Positions 35,501-42,992 of a DNA stretch of 64,000 nt are shown in pieces. The notes beneath the pieces were generated by a model that saw only the letters and a list, made by a program, of their open reading frames with translations, was not told the DNA's origin and searched no databases. The stretch is from Durusdinium trenchii (taxonomy: Eukaryota > Sar > Dinophyceae > Suessiales > Symbiodiniaceae), in assembly GCA_963970005.1 (NCBI GenBank), contig CAXAMN010000001.1, positions 2,742,644 to 2,806,643 on the forward strand, given 5' to 3'. The position numbers and the translations under genes were made by a program. Numbering within the stretch: position 1 is the stretch's first letter; each line of letters starts with the position of its first letter.

Positions 35501-38295
35501 TTGTGCATTGTTCCTTGATGTGGGCCATTGAATCACCAGGTGAGTTCGTTGGCGGCCTTCATCAGTTTGTGATGAAGGCCCTTCCTCATGCACGTGAGAG
35601 TCATTTCGCCCAGTTCACGACTGTCCATGGCGACATTGGTTGGCATGATATTGTCGAAGCTTTGCCACCTCAGTATGTGGTATTCGTGCCAGAGACGTTC
35701 AACATCACATGCGTGCCTGACGCACCATGGGAAGTGATTACATTCTCGATCGATGTTACGTGGACCATTCTTTCTTGCAGATCCGCGATCTCACAACAGT
35801 GGCACTGCACTCTGGATTGCATTGAGCTGACTCACAAAAGTCTTCCGACCAGGGATGAGGACTATGTGATGGAGTTTGACTCGTCCACCTTCCACATTGG
35901 TTTTCGCATGTGCATTCCTGCTTGTGTAGGGGTGGGACAGACGATCCAGTTGTCACAGCAGTTGAAGCAATTCCAAGAGAAGGACTATGTTCGTCGCGCT
36001 TGGAAAGATCCTCGGTCCAAAAGAGTGCTGACTGATTGTGTGGGACCTTCTACTCCCTTGTGGGAGGTCTTGCAGACTTTGTGGCCTGGCATCTCTCCGA
36101 CAACCCACGAAATTGGGCTTGAGGACAGTTGGAATGATGGAGGGCTCTCAGTAGCCGATTTGCTTGCAGAAGGAGTTTGCCTTGTCAGTATTCGTGATTT
36201 GAGGCCCAATGTGAAAGACGCCGTTTCCACCTGCCATTTGATGTGGGCAACACTGCAACCCTTCAATGGCAGCGTTGGGGATGAGTGTACTTCAATTTGG
36301 ATGCGTACTCCCTTTCAGGCTAAGCCAGTGGTCGTCAAGGTGCCTGAGGTCATGCCGTTGGTGCAACTTACCAACCATGTGTTCAGTCACACAAAGATCG
36401 CCGAGCCTGTGCTTGTGCTATCAGGATCCCATGTGCTTTCGCCCAATGTATTGTGTGGTGACCTGGGAAGTCAGGAGGTCTTGTCCTTTCGACTGTTTCC
36501 CATCAAGGGAGGAGGCAAGCCAGATGTTCCAGACAAGATCAAAGCCCTTCTCATCAGTAAGGGTGTGCCCAAGGATGTTGTCGACACCAGAGTTTCCGAT
36601 TTCGCTGCCAAATGCCCGCTTTCGAGGTTCAAGGTCAGCGATGATGAAGGTGCTCTGTGGGAAGCGCTCAAGAAAGCCGCAAACGAAGCGGCCTTTCGCT
36701 TGGTCCAACACGCTGAGTTGAAAGCTTGGGTGAAGGAACAAAAAGGGGGCACCCAAAAGCCACCTTCCTCGTCCAAAACCCGTGTGCAGAAGCCTCTCCG
36801 GTCAGAGAGCGATTTTCGCCAGTTGCAGGAGATTGTCATTGATGTCGGCTTGTTTCGTGATGCGGACCAGACTATCCCACAGTTGGAGGTCACCGACTTT
36901 GATCGGGATGGACGTGGACTTGCTATCATGAACGTTGAGCAAGCTGCACCTTTCATTGGTAACAAAAGCCTTTCTGCCGATGCATTGGCCATTTTGGTAG
37001 TTGACCAGAATTTGCGTGGCTTCCGTGAAGATGATTTGGTGACTGTTCCTGCCCATACCAAGGAAGGGAAGCCCATTGTTGTTCATGCAGCGTTGATCCA
37101 ATGTGGCGATCGCCCGGTGTCATTCACGAGCAATTTGCCATCCCTCCAAGTGAAGGAGGTTTCGGCTTCTGTGGTTGAGTTTGTCATTGAGCGCCCGCTT
37201 GTTGGAAGTTGGGATGAAGCAGCCATTCCTTTGCATTACTTAGGTGTTTGCATTCCGTCCCTTAGGGGAGCCAAATTGTTGGCCTCGTGGGCGATCAAAT
37301 CGTATGATGAGCAACGGAAGCCTGCACCTTTCAAGAAAGCTGCGCAATGGCATGGATATATTCGGATCCCCGATTCAATTCTGTGCGAAGTTCTTTCAAG
37401 ATCAGGGGCGAAGGGAATATTTCTCCAAGTCAAAGGCTGCGACAAGAAGTTGGATTCCAGGTTCACGGCCATTCCATTGCCGACAGCCAACATTCAGGAA
37501 GCGCTTCAGCAAGCCAAAGCACAGACCAAGGCATTGGGTATTGTGCGATTGGGTCCACATTTCGGTGTTCGATGCAAGCGAGAGGTTGCTGCAGACCTTC
37601 GAGCGGCATTGGTGCCTGATTCGACATATGTCGATGCGTCAGTTGTCGATGGTGATAAGTCGTCATTTCTGCTGAAGGGGCTACGGTGCGACTTCCAGAA
37701 AGATGAGTTGACCGAAGCATTAAAGAAGATCGGCTGGCCAGCTCAGGCTATTCGACAAGTTGGTGGGGGCACCTGGGTCCTCGCTGCCGAGGAACAACCT
37801 CCAAACACGCACATCTACATCAACAGCAATTTGTGCACTTTGGAGATCCAGAAGAAGAAGGGTGAATCAGAAGCAGTAGTTGCCATTGCCAAGCAGATGA
37901 ACTTCGCCACAACGCTCGAAGTGAAGAATGGTGACATGAAGGTGCAGGCCGTCAGTCGTTACCAAGAAGTTCAAGCTGAGATCAGCACCCAAGTCAAGAC
38001 TTTGGTGGACCAGCAAATGCAACAGGCAAATCAGAAGATCAGTGAGTTGTCCACACAGATGGACCAGCTTCGGGCTGACAATGCTGCATGTGCTACCAAA
38101 ATTGGGAACATTGAAGCCAATCAAAGCTCCATGGTCAGCTCCATTCAGTCCATGTTCTCGAAGATGGAAAGTTCCATGACGAGTCATTTGCAACAAAGTG
38201 TGGCTCAGAGCATGACTGCTGTCGAAGAGAATTTGGCACGTCGGCTGAGCGAGATGGAGGCAGCAGTTCATAAGAAGCAGAAGCTGGACTCGTGA
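32566..38295 (+). CDS. retrotransposon ORF1: C5-DNA methyltransferase fused to duplicated Ub-like module and coiled coil
   Basis: ORF1 has 1909 codons. Residues ~117-475 form a cytosine-5 methyltransferase with the expected motifs in order: FAGIGG (I, 124-129, AdoMet binding), SPPCQPWS (IV, catalytic Cys211), ENV (VI, Glu249), RER (VIII, 290-292), RYFSPWEVLAALG (IX-like) and GNAI (X, 458). No catalytic residue is missing. Residues ~583-930 and ~974-1316 are two copies of one module, each ending in a ubiquitin-like stretch closed by Lys-Gly-Gly. Residues ~1320-1780 may bind nucleic acid, like ORF1 proteins of LINEs (inference). Residues ~1785-1909 are a Gln/Ser/Met-rich coiled coil with a basic end. 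The ATG at 32566 follows a stop at 32521 but lies outside the probable element. Residues 1 to ~48 are probably out of frame, because another frame (ending near 32710) looks more protein-like. The TGA at 38293 separates it from ORF2. Confidence 0.85.
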   Translation: MDPNPLVGSPLLFERTFQLVGPFRPIAFAMWLTGSLARGRFTRCSSNVCDVALFPDRVEATIHVPVEWERHVSCGLEFRLERFRVSWCGSKPHFHFLNGDDGGMTCLYLVPSVKREAPCLFEAFAGIGGWSEALSILGIQPAVLIDNDPVVIRSLHRKLNFPVMHPDEFLSKALHFLIDGPVIVFGSVGDEKIWVALGIRNAIGCFASPPCQPWSSAANRKGLSCEDGMIFQEMMQYAGRLSVSFLGAENVPGLRSHPDFDVLVRSADSAGLKLQCEGVYDCKKVNPVLRERWLGVFVGAHLKVAPQVCESARKIHWNESGLSRMYPGPTLAESNAVHKHITAIELEQLIPDQAAMQILSKVEFLPTLTLRKSSLSEAEAFRTRVRSFQQPMVGVMAQYTRQHLLPETLLRERGLKTHLVQDLSVTRYFSPWEVLAALGHSKVAVLPLSNDDAFRIVGNAIAVGHSMLCVAQTAHIVEEVWPFASVPALSQLYDLVVGHAMKLTQLKVEQDHEVRWLIEIEEDVQSPSPKRLRSAQSIEISPTVPFSCVEEASEMRGLDDAADFLCPYSIWSNLRIPIDECKGGIVVLKHCNKAWCICVHGSPSDTVGVFVQTALPLSSKEDFVKFQRRGVEVVWEDRIEAVPVSEIVFWPKVVTVNVFCSRPERIWQVKVDVTWKVQTLISFLAGSIGVPDESVLIQVKNSFPPGGSFLQACEGDKFELRFLMQTPMQVQPLARHGDRDLGLRTVDNGHVRIFARHPNHKLICTVNVRLTEECASVIPQLFPDMCQTHAWTCGRAKGEEVAKDTIEMLLDGGNDCFFVAWDTLAPYRRTAVKIVMTKHEAGSELFLQAFPDLPTTQRWIRSPWNIQACLLMVPAHIELGEIGASFIAGSQMNTSMTVHCGSTLFDPLIKAHDVGLADTISFKIAPLKGGAFKVGPDCDDEDLIPLAAPSGMSSFRSAVEQLGVQIAPATFARGGCLILVHCSLMWAIESPGEFVGGLHQFVMKALPHARESHFAQFTTVHGDIGWHDIVEALPPQYVVFVPETFNITCVPDAPWEVITFSIDVTWTILSCRSAISQQWHCTLDCIELTHKSLPTRDEDYVMEFDSSTFHIGFRMCIPACVGVGQTIQLSQQLKQFQEKDYVRRAWKDPRSKRVLTDCVGPSTPLWEVLQTLWPGISPTTHEIGLEDSWNDGGLSVADLLAEGVCLVSIRDLRPNVKDAVSTCHLMWATLQPFNGSVGDECTSIWMRTPFQAKPVVVKVPEVMPLVQLTNHVFSHTKIAEPVLVLSGSHVLSPNVLCGDLGSQEVLSFRLFPIKGGGKPDVPDKIKALLISKGVPKDVVDTRVSDFAAKCPLSRFKVSDDEGALWEALKKAANEAAFRLVQHAELKAWVKEQKGGTQKPPSSSKTRVQKPLRSESDFRQLQEIVIDVGLFRDADQTIPQLEVTDFDRDGRGLAIMNVEQAAPFIGNKSLSADALAILVVDQNLRGFREDDLVTVPAHTKEGKPIVVHAALIQCGDRPVSFTSNLPSLQVKEVSASVVEFVIERPLVGSWDEAAIPLHYLGVCIPSLRGAKLLASWAIKSYDEQRKPAPFKKAAQWHGYIRIPDSILCEVLSRSGAKGIFLQVKGCDKKLDSRFTAIPLPTANIQEALQQAKAQTKALGIVRLGPHFGVRCKREVAADLRAALVPDSTYVDASVVDGDKSSFLLKGLRCDFQKDELTEALKKIGWPAQAIRQVGGGTWVLAAEEQPPNTHIYINSNLCTLEIQKKKGESEAVVAIAKQMNFATTLEVKNGDMKVQAVSRYQEVQAEISTQVKTLVDQQMQQANQKISELSTQMDQLRADNAACATKIGNIEANQSSMVSSIQSMFSKMESSMTSHLQQSVAQSMTAVEENLARRLSEMEAAVHKKQKLDS
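32574..32589 (+). repeat. candidate 5' target-site duplication
   Basis: AAACCCATTGGTTGGG is repeated exactly at 44140-44155, immediately outside the last recognisable retroelement sequence. The match extends weakly upstream (GACC in both). Confidence 0.6.
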
Positions 38296-38403
38296 TGGGG
38301 AGGGCCTTGCGTTGCTCCCGACGCAATTGCCCGGATCCCCAACAGTGACCATGTAAGTCATTTGCCCTTACATTGTTTCTGTTGTGACCGATCTGTGCAT
38401 CAG

Positions 38404-41400
38404 ATGGTGTGCAATTCGATTCATTCACACACTGGATCATCTCTTGTGTGCGTTCGTAACGGCATCATGTGGGCCATTCCCACAGTGATTAATACCCAGG
38501 CTCCATCCTCACTTTTGGCAGGGGGCAGATTTGCGAATTACCATGCATTTGACAGGTTGATGTGGCAAGCCGAACAGAGACTTGCATCGATTCTGTCGTT
38601 AACGCTTTTCCCTCCAGGGCTAGGTGCTCTCGTTGCTTGTATCGCATCTTTCTTTCAGGTTATTTCGTTGTGGTGGTGCCTTAGCCTTCCTTTTCACTTT
38701 GCACATTGGGCGACTGCCGAGTGTGATGAAAAGGTTGCTGGATGGGGAAATTGGGTGCGGTGCTATATGCATTTCCAATTTCGAATTCACCTAGTTTTTT
38801 GCTATGTGTCCCAATATGGGCAGTGTGATCGGCTTGGGATCCCCTCCACTCGATTCAATGGCAGTTCTTTCGGAGCTGTATATCAGGGTTTGGTGAAGGA
38901 TTTCATTACGAATGTTGGGAGGGATCGGCACGTTCAGATCCTCAGCAAATTCGGAATTCACTTCCTAATTCATGCGGTGTTTTGCGCACTTTTGATTTCC
39001 TTCTTATTCAGCGAGGGTGGCTTCACGATGCCTTTCATGCGCATTGGTGAAGCTACCAATCCAGGACCTACTTTCGACGATGAGCGCAGTGATGAATTTT
39101 GTTTGCTGTCTTTCAACCCGACTCAGATCCTGGGCAAAGAAGCAGACATTGTGAAATGGCCGCTCGGGATTTGGGGTGGCAGTGAAACCTCGCATACGGA
39201 GCGTGCTATGACTCTCACCCGAAATTCCCTCAAGAGAGCTGGTGTTTCGTCGGTGTGGAGCCCCAACGTTCCGGCCATGGAGAACATTCCAGGATCCTTG
39301 CGGGGGACAGCGTCGGGTACTGTTCTTTTGTCCCGGCTTCCTATTCAACCATATCCAGCTTTTTGTTCTAACGAAGATTTGATGTCCACTTCAAGATTCG
39401 TCGATGCCACGGTGCAGTTATCGACTGAAGTTGCTGCCTACTGTGCATGTTTGTACGGGCCCGTAAGAGGCGGTTCCTTTGCAAATCCGGAGGCTTTGTT
39501 TCATGCCTTGTTCTCTGAGGCCGCCTGTAGGGCTGATTGCTTCAAAGGTCCGGCATCTATAGTGGGTGACTTCAACATTGAAATCGAAGATGATCCTGTC
39601 TGGAAATGGCTGAGATCGAGAGGTTGGCATGACTGTGCAGTTCTGGCGGAATCTCGTTTCGGTTGGACACCTGAGCCAACATCCTCAGGCTCCACCAGAC
39701 GATCCTTTATTCTGGTAAACGGCACGCTTGCAGAACATCTCACCTTGTGTAGAACCTTTAAGCCGTTTTTGTTTAATTGCCATCCCATTCTTAAGGCTCA
39801 TTTCCGCTGGCAGACTACTTTGATGCCTCAAATCCATTGGCAGCTGCCCACAACTACTGATGGGTTTATTTTTGATCCGGGCCTGATGCAAGAACACGCT
39901 GCTTGTTACATTAATAAGCATTTACATCATTTTGACTCGGCTCAGATTGAGGGAGACACCGAGCACATGTTGAAGCATTCTTGTTTAGCTTGCGAAGAAG
40001 TTCTTGCCAACAGCGCAGTTAATGTGTGCGGCAACCTTGTTAGACTTCTTCCGACCTTTCGTGGCAAGTGCCGTAAAGCGTTGTCGGTGGTAAGAAAACC
40101 AGCTGCGCCCAGACTCCACCTGGGTCGGGAGGGTGATATTCACTTTCCTATTTCACAGCCGTGTAATACCTTGAGAAGGTGGATCAAACAATTGCGACGT
40201 TTGAGAAGTTTTCAGTCTCAATATCGTGCATGGGTGGTCCGACCGTGTACCAGGGCATGGATGCAGCTTGAGGATCTGTGGAAAGCCATCTACGAGGCCA
40301 AGGGTTTCCCGGGTGGGTTCTGTTGGTGGGCTTTCGATGTTCTTCATTTGTTTGTCCCGTGGTCTTGCCCTAATGACTCGAATGTCAATGAGATTGCTGT
40401 GGCTCTTCGTGGTGTTGTTGACCTTAAGGTTAAGGAAGCCAACGCCACTCGGTACAAGACCCGCAGGACCAAGTTGTTGGCAGATATTGCGAACGGGGGA
40501 AGACAGGCCTTCCAAACGGTAAAAGATTTGGCTGTTCCACCTGTCGAATTCGTGGCCTTTCAATTGCAAATCCCGGTTGCTCGACAACGGTGGTGCAAAT
40601 GCGGAAATTCCTCCATTATTCTTGAGGCTGTTCCGGACAAGTTTGATGATAATCTACCCATCATCTTCCAGGGACAGCAATCACTGATTTTGAGACGTGA
40701 GGGTTGCACATTGTTTCTTCAGACACCTGTGGTGTGCAAGGCAGGTATGCCATTGGTTGCGATTCAACGTGTGCTCACTGCTCAGAACAGTCAAATGCAG
40801 GAAATGATTTCTGCTTCTTGGGGTGAGCTGTGGAACCGCGAGCCTCCAAATGACAGTCGTGCAAACTGGCAGGATGCCATTCAAACACTCGAGTGCCTTC
40901 CTGATGTCCAAGCCTTCTCGCCCACGCAGTTCACAGATGAACGTTGGGATAACATGCTTAAACGAGTTCCTAAGCGGAGCGCTCGGGGAGCCGATGCCTT
41001 TACGCCGGCGGAGCTTAAGATTCTTCCTCCAGACTTGAAAGCTTGGTTGTTCAGGATGTTCGACACCATTGAACTGACAGGTCAGTGGCCCTCTAGGTTA
41101 ACTTCTGCCAAGGTTGTGATGTTGTCCAAGGGCGATTCGCCCGCCACGTCACCGTTGGACTGTAGACCTATCACGATCTTGAGCCGGTTGTACAGGTGCT
41201 GGGCCAAACTTCGTTCCGAGGAGGTCATCAGCCAGCTTGTTTCGGTTGTTCACAGTGGAGTTTCAGGGGCGGCATCAGGATTGAGTGCTGACATGGTTAT
41301 TGCTCGTACATTGATCGTGGTTGACGAAGCAACAGAGGATGGTTGTGAAGTGTTCGGGTTGGTCGTCGACCTTGTCAAATGCTTCAACCGGATCCTGAGG

Positions 41401-41583
41401 ATCCCGTTGTTAGTGGCACTGATGTTGATGGGTATTCCGGTTGCTTACCTTCGCGCCCTTGAAGGTATGCTTGACGATGTGGCCAGATATGCCGAACTTT
41501 CGCACCAGATCGGACAACCTATTCGGTCCACCTGTGGCTTTCCGAGGGCTGTGCGTTCAGCGTTGCTGTCATGCTTATGCTGA
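38404..41583 (+). CDS. retrotransposon ORF2, part a: 2A-like motif, endonuclease, RT palm (first part)
   Basis: The frame is the same as ORF1 and is open from 38296. The first ATG is 38404. The first ~200 residues contain two hydrophobic stretches (about 38580-38710 and 38960-39010). GEATNPGP follows at 39046-39069. Next comes an exonuclease-endonuclease-phosphatase-type endonuclease with GDFN at 39565-39576, which would nick target DNA. RT motifs follow: SARGADAFTPAELKILP, RPIT, and motif A DLVKCFN (Asp codon at 41368). The frame is lost at about 41540 within motif B, where CGFP should continue as EGCAFS. That continuation is one base back, so a single base is missing (possibly CCC read as CC). 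The annotated end at 41583 is therefore artificial. LINE ORF2 proteins act in the nucleus in target-primed reverse transcription. Confidence 0.8.
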   Translation: MVCNSIHSHTGSSLVCVRNGIMWAIPTVINTQAPSSLLAGGRFANYHAFDRLMWQAEQRLASILSLTLFPPGLGALVACIASFFQVISLWWCLSLPFHFAHWATAECDEKVAGWGNWVRCYMHFQFRIHLVFCYVSQYGQCDRLGIPSTRFNGSSFGAVYQGLVKDFITNVGRDRHVQILSKFGIHFLIHAVFCALLISFLFSEGGFTMPFMRIGEATNPGPTFDDERSDEFCLLSFNPTQILGKEADIVKWPLGIWGGSETSHTERAMTLTRNSLKRAGVSSVWSPNVPAMENIPGSLRGTASGTVLLSRLPIQPYPAFCSNEDLMSTSRFVDATVQLSTEVAAYCACLYGPVRGGSFANPEALFHALFSEAACRADCFKGPASIVGDFNIEIEDDPVWKWLRSRGWHDCAVLAESRFGWTPEPTSSGSTRRSFILVNGTLAEHLTLCRTFKPFLFNCHPILKAHFRWQTTLMPQIHWQLPTTTDGFIFDPGLMQEHAACYINKHLHHFDSAQIEGDTEHMLKHSCLACEEVLANSAVNVCGNLVRLLPTFRGKCRKALSVVRKPAAPRLHLGREGDIHFPISQPCNTLRRWIKQLRRLRSFQSQYRAWVVRPCTRAWMQLEDLWKAIYEAKGFPGGFCWWAFDVLHLFVPWSCPNDSNVNEIAVALRGVVDLKVKEANATRYKTRRTKLLADIANGGRQAFQTVKDLAVPPVEFVAFQLQIPVARQRWCKCGNSSIILEAVPDKFDDNLPIIFQGQQSLILRREGCTLFLQTPVVCKAGMPLVAIQRVLTAQNSQMQEMISASWGELWNREPPNDSRANWQDAIQTLECLPDVQAFSPTQFTDERWDNMLKRVPKRSARGADAFTPAELKILPPDLKAWLFRMFDTIELTGQWPSRLTSAKVVMLSKGDSPATSPLDCRPITILSRLYRCWAKLRSEEVISQLVSVVHSGVSGAASGLSADMVIARTLIVVDEATEDGCEVFGLVVDLVKCFNRILRIPLLVALMLMGIPVAYLRALEGMLDDVARYAELSHQIGQPIRSTCGFPRAVRSALLSCLC

Positions 41584-42992
41584 GTGTGTGGGCGTCATCC
41601 TATTTAACTTTTCATCATCCCGAGGTTGAACCCAACTTTTTTGCTGACAATTGGGGAATTATTTGCAATACATCCAACACTCTTCGAGCAGCCACGAGGC
41701 GATTGGAGATGTTCACAGATTTTTTGCAAATGGCTATTAGTCCTGAGAAGAGTTGGGTGTGGTCCAACACGTCCAAAGGTCGGCAGAAGATTCAACATAC
41801 AGCCATTTACGGTCGCCCAGTTGCTGTCTACCATCGTGCCACGGACCTTGGTTGTGATGTTTCCTATGGCAAGGCCAAGGTCAAAACTAAAAGTCGATTA
41901 CGATTACAAAAGACCAAACGGGCCCTCGACCGGACACACCGGAAGATGCTGCCTAAACAGTTCAAGAAGGTGATGACCAATACCATTGTAACTGGTGTCA
42001 TTGCACATGGAGCGGCATTGGTGAACCGCACGGAGGCTGAATGGCGAACAATACGTACCTCCATGGTGCAATGTTTGGGTAGGTACCGCTCCGGGGCTAA
42101 CCCCTGGCTATCCACAAGTGTTTGCGGCAAGTTGACCGATCCTCAACTTGCTGATATCCTTCGCAAATTTCGCTTCTGGAGGAAATATTTCTGTTTTCAT
42201 CCTTGGGATCGCGCGGGATTCTTGCGACGTTTGACTTTGGATGGTCAGAGATGTGTCGGTCCAGCAGCCATTCTACAAGCGGCCCTGGTTTGCGTGGGTT
42301 GGAAATGTTTATCCGGGGGTGTTATTCGCCATAGCTCCGGATTGAAGGCCAATTGGATCAATGACTCCTGTAAACATGTTCGACACATCATGCATGCAGC
42401 TTGGACTCACCAAGTTTTGGTGCAACTTGCCCATAGGAAGGGTTTTGATATTGCGGCCTTTGACCAAGCAATCTTCGACAAATCTTTCCGCCAGTTCGAT
42501 GAGCGAGATCGAGGCTCCTTGTTGGCACTTGCTGTTGGAAAAAATGTTACACGCAACGCCCTTTGTCATTATAGTCGAAATGTCAAGGATGACAAGTGTG
42601 CATTGTGTGGGGAAGTCGACTCCAAACAGCACAGAGTGTTTCATTGTGGTGCTCTTCAGGAGTTGCGCAAAGAATATCACGTGTTGTTTAGAACCTTGGG
42701 GCAGATGCCCGAAGCGTTCTGGAATTTCGGCATTGCAGAAACGTCTTGGGAGGGGTGGCAGGTGAAGTGTCAGTTGCCAGACCAGTGGCCGCACTCTCAG
42801 TGCCTCCTCAAGCAAGCCCTTGTACTGTCTTTTCTGATGGGTCGGCCTTCCTACAAGACACACCGCAATTCACCATCTCCTCAGGGGCGGCTATTGCAGT
42901 TGACGGGGATTGTTGTTCAGTATTGGAGGCCTCTTTGGTCCCAGGGGCTGATCACAGTTCCTACCGAGGAGAGGCGTGGGCTATTTTGCTAG
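41571..42992 (+). CDS. retrotransposon ORF2, part b: RT palm (motif C), thumb, zinc knuckle
   Basis: This is the -1 continuation of part a. The true coding stretch starts at about 41543 with EGCAFS (motif B). Motif C reads FFADNWG, with the catalytic Asp codon at 41646-41648 and Asn where most RTs have a second Asp. A thumb-like helical region follows. A C-x2-C-x7-H-x4-C zinc knuckle lies at about 42597-42647. The frame is lost again between about 42746 and 42810, and the last ~60 codons to 42992 are non-native. It is in no way a separate gene. Confidence 0.75.
   Translation: MLMLSVWASSYLTFHHPEVEPNFFADNWGIICNTSNTLRAATRRLEMFTDFLQMAISPEKSWVWSNTSKGRQKIQHTAIYGRPVAVYHRATDLGCDVSYGKAKVKTKSRLRLQKTKRALDRTHRKMLPKQFKKVMTNTIVTGVIAHGAALVNRTEAEWRTIRTSMVQCLGRYRSGANPWLSTSVCGKLTDPQLADILRKFRFWRKYFCFHPWDRAGFLRRLTLDGQRCVGPAAILQAALVCVGWKCLSGGVIRHSSGLKANWINDSCKHVRHIMHAAWTHQVLVQLAHRKGFDIAAFDQAIFDKSFRQFDERDRGSLLALAVGKNVTRNALCHYSRNVKDDKCALCGEVDSKQHRVFHCGALQELRKEYHVLFRTLGQMPEAFWNFGIAETSWEGWQVKCQLPDQWPHSQCLLKQALVLSFLMGRPSYKTHRNSPSPQGRLLQLTGIVVQYWRPLWSQGLITVPTEERRGLFC

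Noticed and set aside
36471-37076. 201-codon - strand ORF inside ORF1
   Set aside because: It is a shadow of the 1909-codon frame with biased composition and no motif.
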